From Hadesarchaea archaeon (GTDB lineage Archaea; Hadarchaeota; Hadarchaeia; Hadarchaeales; Hadarchaeaceae): 10,471 nucleotides of DNA. The stretch's first letter is position 1, and every line of letters begins with the position of its first letter. A program made the position numbers and the translations under genes. The notes under the pieces were generated by a model. It was not told the origin of the DNA, searched no databases, and saw only the letters and a program-made list of their open reading frames with translations. Positions 5,987-10,471 of this stretch are shown piece after piece. Where the stretch lies: contig JAOUPD010000036.1 of NCBI GenBank assembly GCA_029880065.1, positions 1-10,471 of the forward strand, given 5' to 3'.

Positions 5987-6517
5987 GTGAAGCGCGTTGC
6001 CTCAGTAAGAGACGCGATGGCTGACAAAGTTCTCACTGCAGGTCCAAACACTACGGTTGACCGGGCAGCGAAACTCATGGCCGAGCGCGGAGTGGGAAGT
6101 ATCGTCATTGTGAAGAAAAAGAAGCCGGTCGGAATTTTGACCGAACGGGACCTGCTAATGAAAGTTGTGAGCTTGGATTTGAGGCCTAGCAAGGTCAAGG
6201 TCGGCAAAATAATGTCGAGCCCGATAACGACTATCGGTCCCAACATAGACATAACCGATGCCGCGCGAACGATGGCTCACAGCAAAATCCGACGTTTGCC
6301 GGTGGTCGAAAACGGAATCCTCATAGGTATCCTCACAGCAAGCGACATCACCGCGATTTCTCCCGAACTCAGCGAAGTAGTTTCGCACCCAGAGATGCTC
6401 GAGCGCGAGGAGGTCGGGCAGAGCGTCTGCGAGGTCTGCGGCGAGGTTACAACTGCCCTCTCCGAAGTAAACGGTATGTGGGTTTGTGAGAACTGCCGCG
6501 ATACTATGGGCGGGTAG
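5987..6517 (+). CDS. Two-CBS-domain protein with C-terminal zinc ribbon
   Basis: From GTG 5987 the protein has 176 residues. Two CBS domains occupy residues about 4-64 and 71-126; each ends with a ligand-type motif (GILTERDLL, GILTASDIT) whose Asp usually contacts a nucleotide ribose. The C-terminus is a zinc ribbon with CEVC (148, 151) and CENC (167, 170). The pair of CBS domains should form one Bateman module in the cytoplasm. A TTG at 5969 would add six residues, but it lies too close to the TATA box to be in the transcript. The GTG has GGTGA four bases upstream. It is the first gene of a four-gene CBS operon; the next start is eight bases after the stop. The zinc ribbon suggests a partner-binding or nucleic-acid-binding role, but no target is visible. 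Confidence 0.9.
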   Translation: MKRVASVRDAMADKVLTAGPNTTVDRAAKLMAERGVGSIVIVKKKKPVGILTERDLLMKVVSLDLRPSKVKVGKIMSSPITTIGPNIDITDAARTMAHSKIRRLPVVENGILIGILTASDITAISPELSEVVSHPEMLEREEVGQSVCEVCGEVTTALSEVNGMWVCENCRDTMGG

Positions 6518-6525
6518 ATGGTGGA

Positions 6526-7338
6526 ATGGTATGCCGGGACCTGCTCATGCGGGTCAGCATTAGCGATGTGATGCAGCCCTGCTCTACTTTCGTCAGCTCA
6601 CGCGATCTCGTCACCAGAGCTCGTGCGGTCATGCGCTCGAGCGGCTTTCGAGCCCTTCCCGTCATCGATGGAGGGCGGCTCGAGGGAATCATCACTGAAC
6701 AGCAAATCATTCGCATCACCTCGACCCGCTCCAACATACCCGTCGCAGGGCTCATGTTTCCACCCCGGCTCATAGCAACTCCGGCCAGCGATCTAGCCAA
6801 GCTCGCCAAAGACATGGTCAAGCTTGAAATCTCGAACGTGCCAGTGGTCCAGAGCTACAGCGATAAGACCGTGATCGGGCTCATCAGGCAGGATAGCATC
6901 CTCAAAATTGTGGAGGGGATGAAGTCTAAGCTTACGGTTGGCGACATCATGACCAAGAAGGTCGCAACGTGCGAGCGGGATGACGAGATATCCCGCGTCT
7001 GGGGCATCATGGAGCAAACTCGCTACTCAGGCCTGCCCGTCACGCGCTACGACAAGCAAAAACACAAGCTAGAGGTCATCGGCATGGTAACCCGCTCGGA
7101 CATCATTCGCTCCGGAGAGATCCGATTGGCGGAGGAATCGGCAAAGGGCGGGCGTTCACCTACCAAGGTGCGAAGCCTCATGCGCACCCCCGCGATAACC
7201 GTCTCGCCCAAGGTGCCGCTCGCCGAAGCCATCGAACTCATGCTCAAACGCAACGTTGGCAGGCTCCCGGTCGTCGATGAGGACAACCTAGTAGGAATTG
7301 TGAGTCGTTCAGATATTGTAAGAGTGGCATGTGGGTGA
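6526..7338 (+). CDS. Four-CBS-domain protein
   Basis: The protein has 270 residues made almost wholly of CBS domains, at about 9-65, 72-130, 136-197 and 214-268. Older annotations call such proteins IMP dehydrogenase-related, but there is no catalytic domain. Domains 3 and 4 keep the ligand Asp (GMVTRSDII, GIVSRSDIV). Domain 1 has Gln in that place (GIITEQQII) and domain 2 diverges (GLIRQDSIL), so probably only the second module binds a nucleotide in the usual way. The ATG at 6526 lies eight bases after the previous stop; an ATG at 6547 (MRVSISDVM) resembles other CBS protein starts and is possible. The stop overlaps the ribosome site of the next gene. Confidence 0.9.
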   Translation: MVCRDLLMRVSISDVMQPCSTFVSSRDLVTRARAVMRSSGFRALPVIDGGRLEGIITEQQIIRITSTRSNIPVAGLMFPPRLIATPASDLAKLAKDMVKLEISNVPVVQSYSDKTVIGLIRQDSILKIVEGMKSKLTVGDIMTKKVATCERDDEISRVWGIMEQTRYSGLPVTRYDKQKHKLEVIGMVTRSDIIRSGEIRLAEESAKGGRSPTKVRSLMRTPAITVSPKVPLAEAIELMLKRNVGRLPVVDEDNLVGIVSRSDIVRVACG

Positions 7339-7342
7339 TAGG

Positions 7343-8242
7343 ATGCGGAGATTTCCCCATTATAAGTCCATCAAACGTGGACCGCTGGCCTTTAAGTCGA
7401 GACGCCATCGGGAGGAAGGAAGCATCATGCCCCTCGCGCGAAAACTAGTGATAACAGCTTCCCCGACAATGCGGATAAAGAATGCGGCTGAGCTCATGGT
7501 CGAGCGGGGCGTGCGAAGGTTACCTGTGGCGAGCCCCGGTACAAAAAAACTCATAGGCATCATCCGCACGCGAGACATCATCGACTTCTTGGGCGGAGGC
7601 GAAAAATTCAGAATCGTACAGGAGAAGTTAAAGGGCAATTTCTTCGCCGCAGCTAACGAGCCCGTGCGAACGATTATGTCTGAGCGGGTAATTCACGGCA
7701 CCACCGACATGTCTATGATTGATGTCGTGAAGCTCCTCCTCCAAACCGGTGTTGGAGGGATACCCATCCTCGACGAGCGCGAGCAGATTGCTGGCATCGT
7801 CTCGGAGCGCGATTTCATAAACTACGTGCCGACCAAGACCGGAACCCCCGTGAGTTACCATATGACCCGCCATGTGATCACCGCTGAGCCCGAACTTCAA
7901 ATTCGCGAAGCGGCTAGAAGGATGATCTCTAGAGGAGTTCGACGCCTGCCCGTGGTACGCGAACTAGAACTGGTCGGCATCGTCACGAGCGTCGACATCC
8001 TGCGCTACTTCGGGACGAGCAAGGTGTTCGAGCACATGATTTCGCAACGCGTAGACGAGGCGATGTCTGTAGGTGTTGAAGAGATAATGACCCGCGATGT
8101 GCTGACCGTGGCGCCCGAGACCGACCTTGGGGAGGCTACTGGGCTCATGCGTGAGCGCGAGTGCGGCTGCCTGCCCGTGATCGAACGAGGTGAACTCAAG
8201 GGGATAATAACCGAGCACGACCTGCTGGAGTTATTGATTTGA
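7343..8242 (+). CDS. Four-CBS-domain protein with basic N-terminal tail
   Basis: From ATG 7343 the protein has 299 residues. A basic tail (KSIKRGPLAFKSRRHR, residues 8-23) precedes four CBS domains at about 28-86, 105-163, 169-226 and 244-298. All four keep the ligand-position Asp (GIIRTRDII, GIVSERDFI, GIVTSVDIL, GIITEHDLL), so two full Bateman modules are expected. The basic tail could bind nucleic acid or a partner; this is inference. I chose ATG 7343 because GGTGAT lies just upstream, overlapping the previous stop. A GTG at 7331 would add four residues and overlap the previous gene by eight bases. Confidence 0.9.
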   Translation: MRRFPHYKSIKRGPLAFKSRRHREEGSIMPLARKLVITASPTMRIKNAAELMVERGVRRLPVASPGTKKLIGIIRTRDIIDFLGGGEKFRIVQEKLKGNFFAAANEPVRTIMSERVIHGTTDMSMIDVVKLLLQTGVGGIPILDEREQIAGIVSERDFINYVPTKTGTPVSYHMTRHVITAEPELQIREAARRMISRGVRRLPVVRELELVGIVTSVDILRYFGTSKVFEHMISQRVDEAMSVGVEEIMTRDVLTVAPETDLGEATGLMRERECGCLPVIERGELKGIITEHDLLELLI

Positions 8243-8251
8243 GGTGTCTGA

Positions 8252-9046
8252 ATGCGTGTAAGTCAAATCATGAGTTCGCCCGTAGTGACGCTTGACAAGG
8301 ATCAGCCTTTGGCAAACGCGATTGACCTGATGCGGCGAAACGAGATTTCTCGCCTCGTAGCGCTTGAGGCGGGTAAAATCGTGGGCATGATTACCGAGAA
8401 AGACATAGCTCGTGAGATGGGGTCGAGCACAGCCTACCGCTTGCCCCCCGGACGGATGCACGTCTCGAATGTGATGACCCCCAACCCGATTACCGTGGCC
8501 CCGGAAGTAATAGTGAAGCGGGCCGCCGAGATAATGCTCGACCACGACATCAGTGGACTTCCAGTAGTCGAGGGGGAGCACCTCGCGGGCATCGTGACCA
8601 AGCTAGACTTCGCGAAGGTTTGCGCGGAGTACGATGATGTCTACGTGGGGCAGGTGATGGAGGCCAGCCCGACTACCGTATCACCAGGAGATCGGGTTGT
8701 TCACGCGCGTCGGGTGCTACTAGATGAAGATTTGGTCGGCCTACCGGTCATGGAGGGCGGAAAGCTCGTCGGCGTCGTGACGGTGCGAGACGTGGCAATG
8801 AAGCTCGCAGCTTTTCAGGAAGTCGCCCCCAATCAGCACAAGAGCGAGCGCATCAGAAACTTGCTAGTCGGGGACATCATGAGCCAACCGGCCACGACAA
8901 CACGAACAGACGCTATGCTCCCCGAAGTTTCGCGTCTCATGCTCGAGCGGCGATTCTCCACCCTTCCCGTGCTGAACCTCGAGGGAGAGCTGGTGGGGTT
9001 GCTGACCAAGACCGAACTCACCCGGATCGCGCGGGAGCGGCTCTAG
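8252..9046 (+). CDS. Four-CBS-domain protein, last gene of the CBS operon
   Basis: The protein has 264 residues with four CBS domains at about 1-55, 70-124, 130-186 and 204-262, and nothing else. Domains 1-3 keep the ligand Asp (GMITEKDIA, GIVTKLDFA, GVVTVRDVA); domain 4 has Glu (GLLTKTELT). The start MRVSQIM is typical of CBS-only proteins. GAGGTG lies five bases before the ATG and overlaps the stop of the previous gene, a clear operon junction. The four proteins differ in sequence, so this is an old paralogue set and not a recent duplication. The ligand is unknown; adenine nucleotides are usual for the family. Confidence 0.9.
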   Translation: MRVSQIMSSPVVTLDKDQPLANAIDLMRRNEISRLVALEAGKIVGMITEKDIAREMGSSTAYRLPPGRMHVSNVMTPNPITVAPEVIVKRAAEIMLDHDISGLPVVEGEHLAGIVTKLDFAKVCAEYDDVYVGQVMEASPTTVSPGDRVVHARRVLLDEDLVGLPVMEGGKLVGVVTVRDVAMKLAAFQEVAPNQHKSERIRNLLVGDIMSQPATTTRTDAMLPEVSRLMLERRFSTLPVLNLEGELVGLLTKTELTRIARERL

Positions 9047-9047
9047 G

Positions 9048-9093
9048 ATTTTCTACTTATAATTGGCTTCAACATTTTGGGCCCATCATTTTT
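9048..9093 (+). terminator. T-rich terminator region of the CBS operon
   Basis: Just after the last CBS stop, T4 tracts (9050-9053 and 9075-9078) and a T5 tract (9089-9093) follow. No hairpin is obvious. From 9094 to 9182 I see nothing further that I can support. Confidence 0.35.
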
Positions 9094-9202
9094 ACATCTA
9101 GATACCTGGTATGACGAGAGACCTGTAAGGTGCCCACCGTTGCAGAAATTGTACGTATTTAGCTTTCTCCAAGAGCAAAAACCTAAGCATCAAACCTGAC
9201 AC

Positions 9203-9219
9203 GGCGAACGTTCGCCATC
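9203..9219 (-). repeat. Palindromic repeat, copy 1
   Basis: The minus strand reads GATGGCGAACGTTCGCC, containing the perfect palindrome GGCGAACGTTCGCC. The ATG opens a 12-codon frame (9218-9183, begins MANVRRV). All 17 bases are shared with the other two copies. Confidence 0.85.
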
Positions 9220-9272
9220 GTCCTGTTTTCATTCTTCTGAGCGGGATTGAAAAATCAGCTTCGGTGAATAGT

Positions 9273-9289
9273 GGCGAACGTTCGCCATC
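9273..9289 (-). repeat. Palindromic repeat, copy 2, overlapping the Cas2-like stop
   Basis: The same 17 bases occur 70 bases from copy 1. The ATG overlaps the TGA stop of the Cas2-like gene (TGATG) and opens a 19-codon frame to 9229 that begins MANVRHY, the same seven residues as the Cas2-like protein. Four further bases (ACTA) are shared with copy 3. Confidence 0.85.
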
Positions 9290-9512
9290 ATTCAACGCGA
9301 CACCTGATACCTCTGATGAGCTCAACTTCGGCTCCTCGTTCTCGACAGAAGTGGGCTATCTGCAGAGCGATATCCAGCCTCTCGGCTCTCACGACGCTGT
9401 ATTGAATCCACTCCACCATACCCTCTGATTCCAAGCGCTCTCGCAGACGGTAGAGGCTCCGTGGGGCCTTGCCTCTGAAATCATAAATCACGTAGTGGCG
9501 AACGTTCGCCAT
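9288..9512 (-). CDS. Small Cas2-like ferredoxin-fold protein
   Basis: The predicted protein has 74 residues (starts MANVRHYVIYDF). The order strand-helix-strand-helix-strand is readable: HYVIYDF at 6-12, PRSLYRLRERLES at 17-29, VEWIQYSVV at 33-41, a helix over about 46-60, and AEVELIRGI at 61-69. The Asp after the first strand and the WIQYSV motif recall Cas2 and VapD-like nucleases, though the protein is shorter than usual Cas2 (about 85-110). No cas1 or CRISPR array is in the window, so a CRISPR role is not supported. The frame stays open to TTG 9602, but a TATA box at 9543-9551 places transcription after that, and GGGAGGG directly precedes the ATG at 9512. The start codon abuts a palindrome that recurs twice downstream. 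Confidence 0.65.
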   Translation of the reverse strand: MANVRHYVIYDFRGKAPRSLYRLRERLESEGMVEWIQYSVVRAERLDIALQIAHFCRERGAEVELIRGIRCRVE

Positions 9513-9513
9513 C
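9497..9513 (-). repeat. Palindromic repeat, copy 3, at the Cas2-like start codon
   Basis: The same 17 bases occur 224 bases from copy 2. Here the ATG is the likely start of the Cas2-like gene, and the palindrome encodes residues 2-5 (ANVR). In RNA it could fold as a five-pair stem right after the start codon. Confidence 0.85.
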
Positions 9514-9542
9514 CCTCCCGCCGAGGCTTTAGACGGAGGTCG

Positions 9543-9551
9543 TTTATAAAG
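9543..9551 (-). promoter_or_regulatory. TATA box for the Cas2-like gene
   Basis: The minus strand reads CTTTATAAA, centred 35 bases before the ATG at 9512. It implies a leader of only about nine bases and rules against the longer frame that begins at 9602. Confidence 0.6.
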
Positions 9552-9616
9552 AGGCAAACCGGGTAGTGTGCAGCTGTGACGCGCGCCAAGGCTGCCGACC
9601 AAATACGTGCCAGAAA

Positions 9617-9630
9617 TTAAAAATTTAATT
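9617..9630 (+). promoter_or_regulatory. Likely TATA region for tRNA-Gly
   Basis: The AT-only stretch TTAAAAATTTAATT lies about 30 bases before the first tRNA base and is the only good candidate upstream. Confidence 0.5.
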
Positions 9631-9654
9631 AGAACTGGATTGACATTTAATTAT

Positions 9655-9743
9655 GCGGCCGTGGTCCAGCCTGGTTAGGACTCAGGCTTCCCATGCAGGC
9701 TCGGGAAAAGCCTGCTGCGCGGGTTCGAATCCCGCCGGCCGCA
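9655..9743 (+). tRNA. tRNA-Gly (CCC) with a 15-base intron
   Basis: The acceptor stem GCGGCCG (9655-9661) pairs perfectly with CGGCCGC (9736-9742); the discriminator is A9743 and CCA is not encoded. The D stem is GTCC/GGAC with an AGCCTGGTTA loop, the anticodon stem CAGGC/GCCTG (9683-9687 and 9710-9714), and the T stem GCGGG/CCCGC with loop TTCGAAT. The anticodon CCC is at 9690-9692. The extra bases 9694-9708 sit exactly at 37/38. TTCC (32-35) can pair with GGGA in the intron, with three-base bulges CAT and AAA, as a relaxed bulge-helix-bulge. The overall sequence is typical of archaeal tRNA-Gly. Confidence 0.92.
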
Positions 9744-9747
9744 TCAC

Positions 9748-9765
9748 TTTTAAATTGCCATTTTT
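9748..9765 (+). terminator. T-rich terminator after tRNA-Gly
   Basis: T4 (9748-9751) and T5 (9761-9765) tracts begin five bases after the tRNA, as is usual for archaeal stable RNA genes. Confidence 0.45.
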
Positions 9766-9853
9766 ACTCAATCGTTCCAGAATAGCTATTTCACATCAGT
9801 AAGTATTTTAATAACATCAACAATTACAATGGAAATGGTGTGGGGTTGAAAGG

Positions 9854-9859
9854 AAAAAA
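9854..9859 (-). terminator. Oligo-T tract after the DUF6512-like gene
   Basis: The minus strand has six T residues 24 bases after the stop of the membrane protein gene, followed by CC and TTT. Confidence 0.4.
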
Positions 9860-9882
9860 TGCATTGAGTTCGCCTTTTCATA

Positions 9883-10410
9883 TTAATGGAGACCGTATCC
9901 TCCGGTTATCGGGTCCATGAAAATATGTAAGCGGGGCGGGTAAAAAGTGAAGATTACGAATAGGGCGGCTAAAAGAATTAACGCGATTAGTGAAATCCTA
10001 CCCCAAGTTTTAGGAAATTTTTTTGAAACCAACAACTTGTAACTCACAAATTGGCCTATTATGACCGCAATGATGAAAGTAAGAATGTCAATTGCAAAAA
10101 CACTTTCTCCGAGAATGGCCGTGTAAGAATAGAAGAGAACTGCTATGATTGTTGGCATTAAATATATGCCAACACCCTTCGCAAATAAGAAGTTTTGACT
10201 TGATTTCAAGGGCCTGTATTCTATAATGGCAAAAAACAACGCCGGCCAAAAAGCCAATTTCAGATGCTCCCATACGCTTTCGTTTACAGACGAAAATATT
10301 CCGACAACTGCCTGATGATCAGACAACTCGAAAGTGAAATGTAGTAAACTCCCCAAGATTATTATAAAAATTATTCCCACCAACTCATAAACTAGAACGG
10401 TCCTTCTCAT
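9883..10410 (-). CDS. DUF6512-like integral membrane protein
   Basis: The 175-residue protein has five probable membrane helices at about 6-27, 50-64, 80-98, 107-128 and 138-156. The conserved-looking motifs SVNESVWEHLKLAFWP (41-56) with IEY at 63-65, and the C-terminal TFYPPRLHIFMDPITGGYG (155-173), match what I recall of DUF6512 proteins, which are common in Firmicutes. The function of that family is not known to me. GC content is about 38-40% by spot count, well below the CBS and isomerase genes, and codons favour A/T. This suggests acquisition from elsewhere or weaker selection. The ATG at 10410 has a TATA box 31 bases upstream and no clear ribosome site. It stands alone, with no same-strand partner in the window. 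Confidence 0.75.
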   Translation of the reverse strand: MRRTVLVYELVGIIFIIILGSLLHFTFELSDHQAVVGIFSSVNESVWEHLKLAFWPALFFAIIEYRPLKSSQNFLFAKGVGIYLMPTIIAVLFYSYTAILGESVFAIDILTFIIAVIIGQFVSYKLLVSKKFPKTWGRISLIALILLAALFVIFTFYPPRLHIFMDPITGGYGLH

Positions 10411-10437
10411 GATTAAACTCTCAAGACATGATTCAAA

Positions 10438-10445
10438 TTATTATA
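10438..10445 (-). promoter_or_regulatory. TATA box for the DUF6512-like gene
   Basis: The minus strand reads TATAATAA, centred 31 bases before the ATG at 10410, fitting a leaderless or very short-leader message. Confidence 0.5.
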
Positions 10446-10471
10446 CGCTACCCAAGTACTTTAAATTTTGG

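Noticed and set aside
6526..9046. IMP dehydrogenase
   Set aside because: Only the CBS domains match; no catalytic barrel or active-site Cys loop is present in any of these proteins.
9203..9287. LexA-type SOS box (CGAAC-N4-GTTCG)
   Set aside because: The half-sites CGAAC and GTTCG are directly joined with no four-base spacer, and archaea lack LexA.
9098..9325. Minus-strand frame of 75 codons overlapping the end of the Cas2-like gene
   Set aside because: It runs through two palindrome copies in another frame, has no recognisable domain, and has no promoter or ribosome site.
9203..9513. CRISPR array suggested by three palindromic repeats beside a Cas2-like gene
   Set aside because: The repeats are 17-21 bases, spaced 70 and 224 bases apart, and one lies within the coding start. 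Spacing and repeat length do not fit an array.
9513..9602. N-terminal extension of the Cas2-like protein to TTG 9602
   Set aside because: The TATA box at 9543-9551 lies inside this extension, and the added residues look non-conserved (Ser/Pro/Gly-rich).

Overview
The window is archaeal. It carries an archaeal-type 226-residue triosephosphate isomerase, a signal peptidase I with a Ser-His-Asp rather than Ser-Lys arrangement, a PGF-pre-PGF type surface protein, two tRNA genes each with an intron at the canonical 37/38 position, and AT-rich TATA-like boxes about 25-35 bases before most starts. Several starts are leaderless or use GTG or TTG. The lineage cannot be fixed from the sequence; an uncultured euryarchaeal-type lineage is my inference. 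Spot counts put most genes at about 55-60% GC. The last gene is near 40%.

Layout, left to right. (1) 1-1529, minus strand: a small winged-helix regulator followed by a large secreted surface protein whose C-terminus lies outside the window. (2) 1540-1825: an intergenic region with a plus-strand promoter-like element that recurs at 3265. (3) 1826-3181, minus strand: a protein joining a cytoplasmic zinc ribbon, one membrane helix and a glycosylatable ectodomain, followed by a short signal peptidase I. (4) 3357-3986, plus strand: an AbiEi-like winged-helix regulator behind a tandemly repeated promoter element. (5) 3997-5916, minus strand: ribose-5-phosphate isomerase A, tRNA-Met(CAU), triosephosphate isomerase and a small membrane protein. 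(6) 5987-9046, plus strand: a tight operon of four CBS-domain proteins with 14 CBS domains in all. It diverges from rpiA around one nearly symmetric TATA box. (7) 9183-9551, minus strand: a 74-residue Cas2-like gene whose start codon abuts a perfect palindrome that recurs twice just downstream. (8) 9655-9743, plus strand: tRNA-Gly(CCC) with a 15-base intron. (9) 9883-10410, minus strand: an AT-rich DUF6512-like membrane protein.

How the parts may work together. TpiA and RpiA are central sugar-phosphate enzymes. The neighbouring CBS proteins have no attached enzyme domain and mostly keep the Asp expected to contact a nucleotide ribose, so they may sense adenine nucleotides. That link is inferred from position only. 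The left half looks like a cell-surface island: surface protein, signal peptidase, anchored zinc-ribbon protein and two regulators. The most unexplained signals are the palindrome repeated at and after the Cas2-like gene and the 45-base element shared by 1666-1710 and 3265-3309.
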